From a virus, in the IMG/VR virus record IMGVR_UViG_3300042323_000574, positions 1 to 48,789 of that record: 48,789 nt of DNA. The stretch is one strand, 5' to 3'. Numbering within the stretch: position 1 is the stretch's first letter; every line of letters starts with the position of its first letter. The translations under genes and the position numbers were made by a program. The notes below the pieces were generated by a model that was not told the origin of the DNA, did no database searches, and worked only from the letters and a program-made list of their open reading frames with translations. Shown here in pieces: positions 38,585-48,664 of this stretch.

Positions 38585-40253
38585 TTACCAGAAGGACAAG
38601 CTGCGGGAGCTTCAGGCGGAACTTAACGACCGCCGCATCGAGGCCCTGCGTCTGTACCGCCCGTCTCCGTTGCAGGACAGGATGCACGCCGACACGGTCA
38701 GCGAGCGTCTGGTCATCGGAGGCAATCGTTCAGGCAAGACGATGTGTACCGCCATCGAGGTGGCACGGGCTGCCACCGGCACTGACCCGTACAACAAGTA
38801 TCCCAAGAGCGATGCGGTGATAGCGGTGATCGGTCGCAGCTATTCCCATTTGGGTATGGTCTGCGTCCCTTACCTCCTCCGGGCTGGTGCGTTTCGCATC
38901 ATCCGCGACCTGACCACGAAGCAGTGGCGTGCGTTCGATCCCAAGACAGATGCGGATCGTAAGAGCGAGTCCAAGCCTGCGCCGCCCCTGATTCCGCCGA
39001 GGATGATCAAGTCGATCAGCTGGATACAAAAGTCGGCCAACTACGCCAACTGCATCGAGCTAACCAACGGCACACGCATCTTCTTCTTCTCAGCCGAATC
39101 AGAGCCGCCCCAAGGCTTTTCCGCCGACCTCGTGTGGGTGGACGAGGACATCCCTCAAGACAACCTCATCCCTGAATTGCAGGCGAGGCTCGCTGACAGG
39201 AAGGGCCGATTTCTGTGGTCGGCCATGCCGCATTCCCGGTCGGAGTCGCTGCTGGGCTTGTCCGAGCGTGCCGACCGTGCCGCCGAGAGCGAAGACCCGA
39301 ACCCGAACATTAGGAAGTACGTTCTCCGCTTCCTTGATAACGATCACATTGAAGATGGAGAAAAAGCCAAGGCCATCGAGCGGTGGGCCGCGGCGGGCGA
39401 GGACGTTCTTCGGATGCGATCCGAGGGCGAGTTCCTCACCGACTCTGTGCTGGTTTACCCACGCTTCCACATGAGCGTGCATGGGATGGATCGGGCACAG
39501 CTGCCCAGTGGCACGATCCCCCAAGAGTGGACTCGATACCTCGCGGTAGACCCGGGTCATCAGGTCTGCGCAGTACTGTTTCTCGCCGTCCCGCCTGACA
39601 GCACATATGCAGTCATCTATGACGAACTCTACATCCGGCAGTGCAATGCCGTGACGTTCGGGGAAAAGCTGGCAGAGGTCGTGAAGGGACAGACGTTCTA
39701 TAGCTTCATCATCGACATGCACGGCGGAAGGCTGCGAGATATAGGCTCCGGGCGACAGGTTGTCGTTCAATATGTAGAGGAGCTTAGGAAGCGTGGGGTA
39801 CGCTCGCTCTCTACGGGGTCTGCGTTCATGGCTGGCTGCGACGAAGTAGCCGCACGAACGAGTGCTGTTCGCTCCGCGTTGCACGTTCGACCGGACGGCA
39901 AGACCAAGCTCCGGGTGCTGCGTGATGCATGCCCGAACCTTGAGCGTGAACTCAAGCGATACCGGAAGAAGACCGTCATCGTTAACGGCACGCCGGTAGT
40001 TACTGACGAGCCCAACACGAAGGGCGAGTGCCATGCTGTGCAGTGCATGGAGTACCTATTTGCAGCCGAGCCTAAGTACGTTCCACAGAAGAAAACTGAC
40101 TTGGAACCCGAGATGCCTCAGTGGATGATTGACTTTATGGAGCGCCGCCGTAAACGGATGGGCCCGGCGAAGTTCACTTATCTCGGCCCACAGTCAGACC
40201 TCTCGTCTCAGGAAATGGAGGATAGTGCGCATGACATCTCAGAATGGGTCTAG
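38550..40253 (+). CDS. Terminase large subunit
   Basis: 567 aa packaging motor. G-G-N-R-S-G-K-T (57-64) is the Walker A site, L-V-W-V-D-E-D (about 194-200) the Walker B site with catalytic Glu, and A-V-D-P-G-H (about 332-337) begins the RNase-H-type nuclease domain. It drives DNA into the procapsid through the portal and cuts it. GTG start at 38550 preceded by GGAGGTGG. Length is typical. Confidence 0.93.
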   Translation: MNPLPSIPVTSSYQKDKLRELQAELNDRRIEALRLYRPSPLQDRMHADTVSERLVIGGNRSGKTMCTAIEVARAATGTDPYNKYPKSDAVIAVIGRSYSHLGMVCVPYLLRAGAFRIIRDLTTKQWRAFDPKTDADRKSESKPAPPLIPPRMIKSISWIQKSANYANCIELTNGTRIFFFSAESEPPQGFSADLVWVDEDIPQDNLIPELQARLADRKGRFLWSAMPHSRSESLLGLSERADRAAESEDPNPNIRKYVLRFLDNDHIEDGEKAKAIERWAAAGEDVLRMRSEGEFLTDSVLVYPRFHMSVHGMDRAQLPSGTIPQEWTRYLAVDPGHQVCAVLFLAVPPDSTYAVIYDELYIRQCNAVTFGEKLAEVVKGQTFYSFIIDMHGGRLRDIGSGRQVVVQYVEELRKRGVRSLSTGSAFMAGCDEVAARTSAVRSALHVRPDGKTKLRVLRDACPNLERELKRYRKKTVIVNGTPVVTDEPNTKGECHAVQCMEYLFAAEPKYVPQKKTDLEPEMPQWMIDFMERRRKRMGPAKFTYLGPQSDLSSQEMEDSAHDISEWV

Positions 40254-40572
40254 CGATTTCGAAATGCCGTCAGTCGAGCTTGGCGACATGGTTCTGTACT
40301 ACTCGTCGTCGCTCGATCTCACCGAGCCGGTTCTCGGCTGGGTATGCCGTCGGCCGGGCGTGAAGACTGTTTCAGTCCTGATCTTCAGTCCCGACCTTGG
40401 TTTCATCGAGAAGCCGAGCGTGCGGCATCTGGAAGACCCCGGTCTTCAGGAGAACCCGCAGTGGCGTCAGTGGGGAGCGTGGGTGCTGCACCCGAAGACC
40501 GCACTGCTGAAGCGTCTGGAGTCGATCCTCCCGCAGATGGTGACCGTTCTGGCGAAGCACAAGAAGGACTAG
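40231..40572 (+). CDS. Hypothetical protein between terminase and portal
   Basis: 113 aa, unrecognised. A beta-rich N-terminal half (L-G-W-V-C-R-R, V-S-V-L-I-F-S-P) and a helical C-terminus. It overlaps the terminase end by 23 bases and ends three bases before the portal start. Possible packaging or connector accessory protein. Confidence 0.6.
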   Translation: MTSQNGSSDFEMPSVELGDMVLYYSSSLDLTEPVLGWVCRRPGVKTVSVLIFSPDLGFIEKPSVRHLEDPGLQENPQWRQWGAWVLHPKTALLKRLESILPQMVTVLAKHKKD

Positions 40573-40575
40573 CGA

Positions 40576-42708
40576 ATGGAAGACAACGGCTTTGAGGTCA
40601 AGGACGACGGCCCGCTCAACGAGAACCCCAAGCAGGCGAAGCTGCCTCCTGAGTCTCCCCTTCGCCCGATTGCGGCCAGCTGGCTCCAGAAGATCGCTTC
40701 CGCCAAGCGGGCTAAGTCGCAGTTCGACGCCGACGCCCGAGAGGGCATGGCGTTCTTCGACGGGCTCGGTGCATGGTCGATGAACCAGAGCAATGTTCGC
40801 GGCCAGAGCATCATGTCCCGGCCGACACCTGCCCCTGCGTTTCGTCTCTCCATCAACCGTGTCTTCGAAGCCGTCAAGCTCATCGGCGCGGTGCTGTACG
40901 CCCGGAACCCGGTGCGTACTGTCACGCCGCGGAAGTTCCCTGCCGTGCCGCCGGAGATGCTGGGCCTGAGTCCCGAGTCCATGCAGATCGACCCGATGAC
41001 CGGGCAGCCGATGCCCGATCCGGCGTTGCAGACCTACATGGACACCTCTCAGGCTGTGATCCTGCAAGAGGAGAAGAAGAAGCTGCAAGCCGAACTGCTG
41101 TCGGCCTACCTGAATTACACGCCCGTCGAGAACGACTTGAAGGGGCACTCCCGACGAGCCATCGATGAGGGCATCATCAAGGGGGGCGGTGTGCTGTGGA
41201 CTGAGGCAGTGCAGGTAGAGAACGTGCCGCCCGCACAGCCGACACTCCTCATCGGTTCGTTCATGGATAGCGTGGACAACCTACTGCTTGACCCAGACGC
41301 TCAGGTGATTCAGGAGATTCAGTGGTGTGCCAAGCGGTGCGTGCAGCCTATCGATCAGGTGGCTCGACAATTCGGCCTGTCTCGCGACGACCTCAAGCCC
41401 AACCTTGAGAGCTACTCGTCCGCATCGCGGCAGGTGGACGACCGGCGTAACGACTACAACGGCTCGCAGAAGCACCGCACAGGGAAGAGCAACGACCTCG
41501 TCACCTACTGGAAGATTTGGTCGAAGTGCGGTTTTGGCGACCGTCTCAAGGGTGCAAAGAAGGAAGACAGGGGCATCTTCGATCCCCTTGGAGACTTCTG
41601 CTACCTAGTCGTGGCCGATGGCGTCGAGTTCCCGTTGAACATCCCGCCCGAGTGCTTGAAAGAGCCGACCGACGAAGAGGGCCTGCCGCAGTCGCTGCGT
41701 GCTCGCTCCAGCTGGCCGATACCGTTCTGGGCAGCTGACGCTCAGGGTTGGCCGTTCTCGATGTGGGCACCCAACCCTAAGCCGAACTCGCTGTGGCCGC
41801 TCTCCTACATCAAGCCCGGAATCGGTGAGCTACGGTTCATGCAATGGGCTTTCTCGTTCCTCATGCAGCGAGTCGCCATCAGCTGCGAGACGATCATCGG
41901 CGTGAGCAAGGCAGCTGACTATGACCTCAAGCAGCAGATTCTTGCGCCCAGCGAAAACGGGTTCAAGATCGTTGAGATCAGCGAGGCTCTCGGCAAGTCG
42001 GTCAACGAAATCATGTCGGTATTTCAGTCCCCTAACGTCACGTCGGATTTGCCCAACCTCATCAACGAGGTGTCGCAAATGTTCGACAAGCGCTGTGGGC
42101 TTACGGAATTGGTCTACGGCCAAACCCGCTCGGCACTGAGAAGTGCTAGCGAGGCGCAGGTCAAGGCTGACAGCATGCAGATCAGGCCAGACGATCTGGC
42201 ATCGAGCGTGGAGGATTGGCTCTCCGACATAGCGAGGAAGGAAGCAATGGCTGCCCGGTGGCTGTTGCAGCCGCAGGACGTTGCCCCGGTGCTCGGCCCG
42301 CTTGGTGCCGAGGCGTGGTCGATCCATCTCACGACCTCCGGCGGTGACCCAGCTGGCGAGATCGCACGCGAGTTCACTTACCGCATCGAGGCGGGCTCCG
42401 CTAAGAAGCCCAACAAATCCTTCAAGCAAGAGAACATGAACGCGGCCCTCCAGACGCTGGGGCCGATGTTGCAGCAGCTGGCGGGAGCCGGGAATCCGGG
42501 GCCGCTCAATGCCCTTCTTTCCGATTGGGCTGACGCCAACGACCTCGATGTACGCCCCTACCTTCTCCCGCCTCCTCCACCCCCACCTCCCCCGCCACAG
42601 CCCATGCCGCCCCCCGGTGCAGCGCCTGATGCTCCTCCTTCATCACCCGCGCCCGGGGCGGCGGCTGGCAATCCCGCGCAACCACCACCACCGCAGCAAG
42701 GAGGCTAG
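40576..42708 (+). CDS. Portal protein
   Basis: 710 aa. Long helical body with an N-R-V-F-E-A-V-K segment near residue 95, a W-M/F-rich middle, and a C-terminus (from about residue 656) of poly-Pro (P-P-P-P, about 10 in a row), Ala and Gly. The size and position after terminase fit the portal ring through which DNA passes. The Pro-rich tail is unusual and likely flexible. Confidence 0.88.
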   Translation: MEDNGFEVKDDGPLNENPKQAKLPPESPLRPIAASWLQKIASAKRAKSQFDADAREGMAFFDGLGAWSMNQSNVRGQSIMSRPTPAPAFRLSINRVFEAVKLIGAVLYARNPVRTVTPRKFPAVPPEMLGLSPESMQIDPMTGQPMPDPALQTYMDTSQAVILQEEKKKLQAELLSAYLNYTPVENDLKGHSRRAIDEGIIKGGGVLWTEAVQVENVPPAQPTLLIGSFMDSVDNLLLDPDAQVIQEIQWCAKRCVQPIDQVARQFGLSRDDLKPNLESYSSASRQVDDRRNDYNGSQKHRTGKSNDLVTYWKIWSKCGFGDRLKGAKKEDRGIFDPLGDFCYLVVADGVEFPLNIPPECLKEPTDEEGLPQSLRARSSWPIPFWAADAQGWPFSMWAPNPKPNSLWPLSYIKPGIGELRFMQWAFSFLMQRVAISCETIIGVSKAADYDLKQQILAPSENGFKIVEISEALGKSVNEIMSVFQSPNVTSDLPNLINEVSQMFDKRCGLTELVYGQTRSALRSASEAQVKADSMQIRPDDLASSVEDWLSDIARKEAMAARWLLQPQDVAPVLGPLGAEAWSIHLTTSGGDPAGEIAREFTYRIEAGSAKKPNKSFKQENMNAALQTLGPMLQQLAGAGNPGPLNALLSDWADANDLDVRPYLLPPPPPPPPPPQPMPPPGAAPDAPPSSPAPGAAAGNPAQPPPPQQGG

Positions 42709-42710
42709 CG

Positions 42711-43193
42711 ATGACCGAGGACGAGTTCGACGCAGAGGTAGCGGCGATCAGTAAGCGTGGCGTAGAGCCGAGGCCGCTTTGCGGCCGGAAGCGTGATTGC
42801 ACGCCCGAGACGTGGGCGGCATATCTTGAATACGAGCGTCTTCGGAGGGCGGCCCCTCGACAGCGTCTGCGCAGGAGACACGCCAACCTGTGGCGTCACT
42901 ACGCCATCACGCCTGCGCAGTACGAAGGCTTGCTGTCGGGGCAGAAGGGCGTGTGTGCGGTATGCGAGGAGCAGTGCGCAATCCAGCCCCGCCTCTGCGT
43001 CGATCACAGCCACGAGACGGGCGAGGTGAGGGGCCTGCTGTGTCAGCCGTGCAACACTGCTGCCGGGAAAATGCAGGACTCACCGAAGCTTCTTCGAAAG
43101 CTTGCCGACTACATCGAGGCGGGCGGCACGCCTGCGTTCGACCTCGTTACCTTCTACAAACGAGCTATGGAGACGACCAATGCCCGTAACTGA
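42711..43193 (+). CDS. Recombination endonuclease VII-like nuclease
   Basis: 160 aa. C82-x2-C85, D98-H99-S-H and C111-x2-C114-N match the T4 endonuclease VII (gp49) zinc-HNH fold, which resolves branched DNA before packaging. The basic N-terminal half is extra. It starts two bases after the portal stop; the next gene overlaps its end. Confidence 0.9.
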   Translation: MTEDEFDAEVAAISKRGVEPRPLCGRKRDCTPETWAAYLEYERLRRAAPRQRLRRRHANLWRHYAITPAQYEGLLSGQKGVCAVCEEQCAIQPRLCVDHSHETGEVRGLLCQPCNTAAGKMQDSPKLLRKLADYIEAGGTPAFDLVTFYKRAMETTNARN

Positions 43194-43725
43194 AACCCTC
43201 CCGCCCGACATCGCGACCGCCCCTGCCCCCGTCCGAGAGCACTTTCTCAAGGTGCTCGCGCTTGGCTACGGCGAACGCTGGGCCACGATGGTCGCACTCC
43301 AGCAGCCGCCCGGCGTGTCTGGCGTTGACAGGACGTTTCAAGAGGGGCACCTCGACGGCAACTGGTTAGACAAGCTGCCCAAGAAGCAGGCCCAGCGGAT
43401 GATCCGCGAGGCCAAGGAGGCCGGGATATCCACGGCTGGCAAGTTCTACTTCTCGGGCATCGCGGACAAGCGTGGTGCCCGTGACCCCAAAGCTTGGGTG
43501 AGCAGCCGGGACGACGTGCTTCAGGTCTGCAAAGATCGCAGGCTGGAGATCAAGGGGACGATCAACTACAGCCCGGGCGAGGCCCCGCCGCCCAAGAGGA
43601 TTGACATGGCCCCGCGGCTGGTCAACGAGCTAGTCCGCAAGGAGCTAGCCGCCAACCCCAAGATGAAGCGGGCTGACGCTGTAGAAGCCGTGAAAAAGCG
43701 GCACGCCCTGAAGCGGAAGCTCTAA
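43180..43725 (+). CDS. Hypothetical protein, 181 aa
   Basis: Unrecognised. Early segment with P-P-G-V-S-G, a basic C-terminus (R-R-H-type; K-K-R-H-A-L-K-R-K). Overlaps the endonuclease VII end by 14 bases. No clear domain. Confidence 0.6.
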   Translation: MPVTETLPPDIATAPAPVREHFLKVLALGYGERWATMVALQQPPGVSGVDRTFQEGHLDGNWLDKLPKKQAQRMIREAKEAGISTAGKFYFSGIADKRGARDPKAWVSSRDDVLQVCKDRRLEIKGTINYSPGEAPPPKRIDMAPRLVNELVRKELAANPKMKRADAVEAVKKRHALKRKL

Positions 43726-43784
43726 TTCCAGATCGCCCCTTCCGGGCCAAAAACCCAGTGGAACACACCCACTGGAGGCCCGGC

Positions 43785-44099
43785 ATGGCCCGCATTGAAC
43801 GGCTCAACAGCAGTGCTGCTGTAAAGATCACGACCGATCCCTCGACCTCCCAGAAGATTCCCTACGGGGCAGTCGCGGGCGGCGTACTGATGGTCACCTC
43901 TGGTAGCGGCACGATCACTTGGCACTGCCAAGCCACACCTGATGGCGACCTGTTCCCGATGTTCGACGCAGACGGTGCCGCCTGCGAGACGGCGGTGTCG
44001 GAAGGCAATGCCTTTGATATGCCCGCTTGCTTGTTCGGCTGCCCGTTCATTGTCGGTGGAGGCTGCGACATCGAGGGCTTTATCGCGGTGAGTTCCTGA
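43785..44099 (+). CDS. Hypothetical beta-rich protein, 104 aa
   Basis: Unrecognised; M-A-R-I-E-R-L-N-S then a beta-rich body with G-S-G-T-I-T-W and a Cys pair. TGGAGG precedes the ATG at 43785. Its stop overlaps the next ATG. Possible small virion protein. Confidence 0.6.
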   Translation: MARIERLNSSAAVKITTDPSTSQKIPYGAVAGGVLMVTSGSGTITWHCQATPDGDLFPMFDADGAACETAVSEGNAFDMPACLFGCPFIVGGGCDIEGFIAVSS

Positions 44100-44260
44100 T
44101 GCCCCAAGATCAGCGACTCCTGCGACCCATCAAAAAGACCGATGGCGGCGGGCCGATTGGGCCACCACCTCCGGCCGTGACGTACCGCATCCTGCAAGAG
44201 GATGGCTTCAAGATTCTGACCGAGTCTGGCACACCACTCCGTAAGGAGCAACGCACCTGA
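44099..44260 (+). CDS. 53 aa hypothetical protein
   Basis: ATG overlaps the previous stop, and its stop overlaps the fibre ATG (TGATG). Contains a G-G-G-P-I-G-P-P-P-P segment. Double coupling argues for expression. Function unknown. Confidence 0.55.
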   Translation: MPQDQRLLRPIKKTDGGGPIGPPPPAVTYRILQEDGFKILTESGTPLRKEQRT

Positions 44261-45879
44261 TGGCTGACTCCAAGATAACGCAGCTGCCAGCTGGCACAGC
44301 AGTCGCCACTACGCTTCTTCCGGGCGTGAACGGTGCTGTCACGCAGCGAGTGACAGTTGGTCAGATTCTTGACCTCGTCGGGACTGTAGCTGGCCCAGCT
44401 GGCCCTCCGGGTGCGGACGGTCAGCCGGGCAAGGACGGTGCGGATGGGGCACCGGGCAAAGACGGCGTTGATGGCAAGGATGGGGTTGACGGTCAGCCGG
44501 GAGCCGATGGCGCACCGGGCGTCGATGGTACGGACGCACAACACATCGTCTCTGATGTTGAGCCGCCGCCGGGCGTGGAGATTGGCGACCTGTGGATTGA
44601 CCCCACCGGCACGACCGAGAATGCCACTGGCACGGTTGACCTGTCGGCTTACGCGACGACTGCATACGTCGATGGCAAGACCGACGAGATCAAGGCCGCT
44701 TGTACGGTTGCGTTCGTAGAGCGGTACACCAAGCAAGAGGTAGATGCAAAGGTTGCTGCCCTTCAGCAAGGCGTGGATGATGCCAATCTTGGAGTGCAGG
44801 GTGTTGCCGACCAAATCCCTTTCGTTGCAGAACAGATCGGCATCCAGACCGCCGCCAAACTCGACCTGAAGGCCGACAAGGCCACCACCTACACCAAAGC
44901 TGAAGTTGACGAGGCCATTGGCGACTCCATCAGTGGTCAGCTTACGCAGGCCCAGATCGAGGAGATCATTTCTCAGGTCGGCCCTGTTGACCTAACCGCT
45001 TACGCGAAGATCAGCGACAACGCACAGGCCATCCTCGCCAAGACTGTCGTGACGCAGGCTGTCGGCTTTGGTGACTCTGCACTTCCTCCTGCTGCTCTGA
45101 CCTACACCGACACTGGCGAAGGCTACGGCCCGCGTCTTGTGTTCGCGGTCGGCTTGGTCAACGACTATGTGGCACTGCGGTCGGACTTCGACCCCTTCGC
45201 TGACCGCATCAACGCACTTGAGAGCAAGGCCGCTCCGACGATTGATGCCTACACGAAGACTCAGGCCGACTCCAAGTTCCTGACGCTTGTGGACGTTGAC
45301 AGGTTCGTCTTTCAGTCTGACGTTTACACGCAGAAGCAGTGCGACGACCGCTTCATGCGGATCGACCAAGCGTTCAGCAAGATCGACTTCGACAACCAGA
45401 TGGCCCTGATGTTGTACTCCCGCAAGCAGGTCGATGACCGGCTGGCGGCGATCAACCCGATTGGTGCGTCTTCGATCAACAATCCCGCACTGGCTGACTT
45501 CAAGCAGTCGGTGCTGGATGAAGTCAAGAAGATGATGGCGGGCGGGAAGACTGTCCCGGCTGACATCGACTGGACGGTTTGCCAGCAAGTCGCCGGGGCC
45601 GGGACGGTTGAGGCCCGCGTCCTGAACGGCATTCTCCAGCTTCGCGGCGAGGTGACGATCAATGTCTCGGCCACAGGCTCGTTCACGCAAGTTCGCAGGC
45701 TCCCGGCGAACTTCCCGAAGCCGCTGGCTGAATACAACAGCCTTGTCTACGGGATTCAGACAGGCAGCACCTACCGTCGCGTGTTTGTCCGCTGGGGGAC
45801 TGACGGCTCAATCGGCATCTGCCCAGACGGCACCATGACCGCAGCCACCCTCACTGGAGCTACGGCATACGCCTACTGA
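44260..45879 (+). CDS. Collagen-like tail-fibre protein
   Basis: 539 aa. The N-terminus (S-K-I-T-Q-L-P-A-G-T) is a typical fibre start. Then come about 15 uninterrupted Gly-X-Y triplets, a G-D-L-W-I-D-P segment, coiled regions and a C-terminal beta-rich domain. Gly-X-Y runs form trimers. It probably belongs to the tail fibre that binds the host. Confidence 0.85.
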   Translation: MADSKITQLPAGTAVATTLLPGVNGAVTQRVTVGQILDLVGTVAGPAGPPGADGQPGKDGADGAPGKDGVDGKDGVDGQPGADGAPGVDGTDAQHIVSDVEPPPGVEIGDLWIDPTGTTENATGTVDLSAYATTAYVDGKTDEIKAACTVAFVERYTKQEVDAKVAALQQGVDDANLGVQGVADQIPFVAEQIGIQTAAKLDLKADKATTYTKAEVDEAIGDSISGQLTQAQIEEIISQVGPVDLTAYAKISDNAQAILAKTVVTQAVGFGDSALPPAALTYTDTGEGYGPRLVFAVGLVNDYVALRSDFDPFADRINALESKAAPTIDAYTKTQADSKFLTLVDVDRFVFQSDVYTQKQCDDRFMRIDQAFSKIDFDNQMALMLYSRKQVDDRLAAINPIGASSINNPALADFKQSVLDEVKKMMAGGKTVPADIDWTVCQQVAGAGTVEARVLNGILQLRGEVTINVSATGSFTQVRRLPANFPKPLAEYNSLVYGIQTGSTYRRVFVRWGTDGSIGICPDGTMTAATLTGATAYAY

Positions 45880-46052
45880 TGCACCTTAACTTCCACATCG
45901 TCGGTGCGGGTGCAGCCACGCTCGGCTTCGTGCTGGTGTGCTACCTGTTCGCACTCGCCTGCGATTGGTTCATGGCGGCAGAGCAACGCGCCCTTGAGAA
46001 ATGGCTAGACGAACACGCCCGGCAACACCCTGACGACAAGGACAAGAAGTAA
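45879..46052 (+). CDS. 57 aa membrane protein, holin candidate
   Basis: ATG overlaps the fibre stop (TGATG) and the stop overlaps the next fibre start. One membrane helix (G-A-A-T-L-G-F-V-L-V-C-Y-L-F-A-L-A-C) with a charged C-terminus (D-D-K-D-K-K). Size and topology recall small holins, but no endolysin is next to it. Confidence 0.5.
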   Translation: MHLNFHIVGAGAATLGFVLVCYLFALACDWFMAAEQRALEKWLDEHARQHPDDKDKK

Positions 46053-47743
46053 TGGCTGCGATGTACTACTGGTCGGGCACGGCTTGGCTCCCCATCTCCA
46101 CAGGTGGCGGCGGCTCCGACTCCGCACACATCGTCTCCGACACCGAGCCGACCGGCGTGGCGGCTGTGGGTGACTTGTGGATTCAGCCGAACGGCACTGC
46201 CCCTCCGGGTTCGCCGGGTGAAGGTGAACCCGGCCCCCAAGGTGAACCGGGCCTTGCTGCCACAATCGAAGTAGCCGAAACGATCACGATTGAAGGTGGA
46301 CTCCCAGCCGAAGTGATCAATGTCGGTAACGAGAACAAGGCATCCCTGTCGTTCAAGATTCCGCAGGGCTTGCCCGGTGTGAAGGGCGAAGCTGGTGTAG
46401 CTGGTCCCGCTGGTCCTCAGGGTGTTCCCGGCGTGGCTGGTGAAGCTGGCCCTCAGGGCGAGCAGGGCATTCAAGGCCCAGAAGGCGTTCAGGGTCCTCA
46501 AGGCATTCAAGGTCAACCGGGCCTTGGCATTAAGTACATGGGCACGGTCGCTACCCAAGGCGACCTTCCAGCTTCTGCCACTCAGGGCGATCTCTATGTT
46601 GTCTCGACCCCCGAGCCAGCTAGGGGATTTGTTTGGGATGATACCAAGGCTGCATGGCAAGACTCTGGCCCAGTGCAAGGCCCACAGGGTGTTGCTGGCC
46701 CCCAAGGCATTCAAGGCATTCAGGGCGAGCCCGGGGTTGCTGGCCCCAAGGGTGATTCTGTCACTGGCCCCGCTGGTCCGCAGGGTGAAGTCGGACCCGC
46801 TGGCCCTACCGCTATTGCCACTGCCACTGTGCTTGGTGGCGTGAAGATTGGTAGTGGAATCACGGTCACGGCTGACGGCACCATCAGTGCAAGTGCTGGT
46901 AGTGACTATGTTTTGCCTAAGGCCAGTGCTGCAATTCTGGGTGGCATCAAGATTGGCACTGGCTTGGCAATTGATGCCAATGGAGTTTGCACGGCTTCCC
47001 TTGCTGGCAACTATGTCAACAAGGCAGGGGATGTCATGAACGGCCCCCTGCGGTATGCGCCAAACGCCGCCCCCGCTGGGTTCAACGGGACCGACGTTTA
47101 TACATACTACGACGGTTCCTATTACCGTCTGTATATGCCGGGTGGCAAGCAGGCTTTTGTTGCTGCTCCAGACACGGCTGTTGTGCAGTTCCTCGGTGCG
47201 AACCCACAGACACCCTTCACCCCAGCCGTAGACAACGACCTCACAAACAAGAAGTACGTTGATGGGGCTGTCTCAGGAAGCACGGCATTCCTGAAGACTA
47301 CCGGCGGGACTATGACGGGCACCATCGTGGCCCCCACCGCAGTCAACACGATGACTTGGGCCACGACCTACAACATCTTTGGCTCCAGCGGTGGCGTTGC
47401 TTTCCGCAACAACAACTCCAACTTGCTGCTTGTGACCACTACCAGTGTCGCTGCGGTGGTGCTGCTTGAGGTGCGGGCAACCGGTACAGCCATTCGGTTT
47501 GGCTCAGGTGGCCCGACCGTAACCAATGCCTCTGGCGTTGTGTCTATTTCCGCGAACGTGGAGTCCACCGCTGCGGCCCCTACGGCAGCCAGCCACCTGA
47601 CCCGCAAGGACTACGTTGACGGCAACTTCGCTCCAAAGTTCGTGGCTGATGAGTTGACCCTAGTGGACGAGTTGACGGCATTGCGGGCGGCACTCACGCA
47701 AGCGCAGGCTGACATTGCAGAACTCAAAGCAAAGGTTGCGTAA
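46052..47743 (+). CDS. Collagen-like fibre protein
   Basis: 563 aa. The N-terminal module reads Y-Y-W-S-G-T-A-W-L-P-I-S, then Gly-X-Y stretches (18 triplets in one block, others interrupted), repeated A-A-I-L-G-G-I-K-I-G / V-L-G-G-V-K-I-G segments, N-K-A-G-D-V-M-N-G and a coiled C-terminus. All fit a trimeric tail fibre. The start overlaps the membrane gene stop. Confidence 0.85.
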   Translation: MAAMYYWSGTAWLPISTGGGGSDSAHIVSDTEPTGVAAVGDLWIQPNGTAPPGSPGEGEPGPQGEPGLAATIEVAETITIEGGLPAEVINVGNENKASLSFKIPQGLPGVKGEAGVAGPAGPQGVPGVAGEAGPQGEQGIQGPEGVQGPQGIQGQPGLGIKYMGTVATQGDLPASATQGDLYVVSTPEPARGFVWDDTKAAWQDSGPVQGPQGVAGPQGIQGIQGEPGVAGPKGDSVTGPAGPQGEVGPAGPTAIATATVLGGVKIGSGITVTADGTISASAGSDYVLPKASAAILGGIKIGTGLAIDANGVCTASLAGNYVNKAGDVMNGPLRYAPNAAPAGFNGTDVYTYYDGSYYRLYMPGGKQAFVAAPDTAVVQFLGANPQTPFTPAVDNDLTNKKYVDGAVSGSTAFLKTTGGTMTGTIVAPTAVNTMTWATTYNIFGSSGGVAFRNNNSNLLLVTTTSVAAVVLLEVRATGTAIRFGSGGPTVTNASGVVSISANVESTAAAPTAASHLTRKDYVDGNFAPKFVADELTLVDELTALRAALTQAQADIAELKAKVA

Positions 47744-47985
47744 TGGCAAACAACCTCTACTACTTCGACGGCACGGGCTGGCAACCGATTTCATCGGGTG
47801 GCGGCGGCAGTGTTGGCCCTCAAGGCCCACAGGGCGAGCCGGGCAAATCAATCAACGTCTTCGTTCAGACCACCATGCCCACCACTGCCAGCGTGGGTGA
47901 CCACTGGATTAACGAAGAAGCGAAGAAGGTTTATCGAACTCTCGACCAACTGAAGACCTACCGAACTCTTGATGACTTAACTTGA
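47743..47985 (+). CDS. Short collagen-like protein, 80 aa
   Basis: N-terminal module Y-Y-F-D-G-T-G-W-Q-P-I, a few Gly-X-Y triplets, then G-D-H-W-I-N-E-E and a C-terminal R-T-L-D repeat. It looks like a shortened fibre: start module and dock without the long shaft. Confidence 0.75.
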   Translation: MANNLYYFDGTGWQPISSGGGGSVGPQGPQGEPGKSINVFVQTTMPTTASVGDHWINEEAKKVYRTLDQLKTYRTLDDLT

Positions 47986-47998
47986 AAGGAACCTGAAC

Positions 47999-48604
47999 AT
48001 GGCTGATGTCCTTTGCTTTAATGGCGTTGAGTGGATTTCTCTGCGTGGCCCCGCTGGTACGGCTGGTGCGGATGGTCAGCCCGGTGCTGACGGCGCGCAG
48101 GGCGAGGTCGGCCCCGCTGGCCCTGCCGGTGCGGACGGTGCCGCTGGTGAGGCTGGCCCGAAGGGCGATCCGGGCGAGCAAGGCCCTGCCGGTGAGAAGG
48201 GTGACAAGGGCGACTCGGGCAGCGGCGTGACCATCAAGGGCACTGCCACTACCTACCCGCCTGATGCTGCTCCCGATGTTGGTGATATGTGGCTTGCTGG
48301 TGATCCGGTTCCGGTTGGCACTCCCGCCAGCGCGAGCGGCCCTGCCCAGCCCGGCGACGGGATCGTGTGGGATTCGGCGGCGTGGATCAACGTCGGCCCC
48401 GTGCGTGGCCCGGTTGGCCCGCAAGGCCCCGCTGGTGCGGACGGCGATGACGGTGTTGCCGGTGCCGATGGTGCGAAGGGCGATCCCGGCGAGAAGGGTG
48501 AGGCTGGTGCGGACGGTGCCGATGGCGTGTCGCAGGAAGTCTATGGCCCGCAGGCCGCTGAACCTACGGGTGCCGCGAAGGGTGCTATCTGGTTTCAGGT
48601 CTAA
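47999..48604 (+). CDS. Collagen-like fibre protein, 201 aa
   Basis: N-terminal module C-F-N-G-V-E-W-I-S-L, then about 20 Gly-X-Y triplets, a G-D-M-W-L segment, and a second run of about 13 triplets before the end A-I-W-F-Q-V. GGAA-type ribosome site. Part of the same tandem fibre array. Confidence 0.8.
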   Translation: MADVLCFNGVEWISLRGPAGTAGADGQPGADGAQGEVGPAGPAGADGAAGEAGPKGDPGEQGPAGEKGDKGDSGSGVTIKGTATTYPPDAAPDVGDMWLAGDPVPVGTPASASGPAQPGDGIVWDSAAWINVGPVRGPVGPQGPAGADGDDGVAGADGAKGDPGEKGEAGADGADGVSQEVYGPQAAEPTGAAKGAIWFQV

Positions 48605-48664
48605 GTAGGGGTCACTGCCGGGATGGCAATCTCGCCTCCCGGCCCAGAACACTAGGGCAATCCA

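Noticed and set aside
45879-46052. Confident holin call
   Set aside because: Only size and one membrane helix support it and no endolysin is adjacent, so it stays a candidate.
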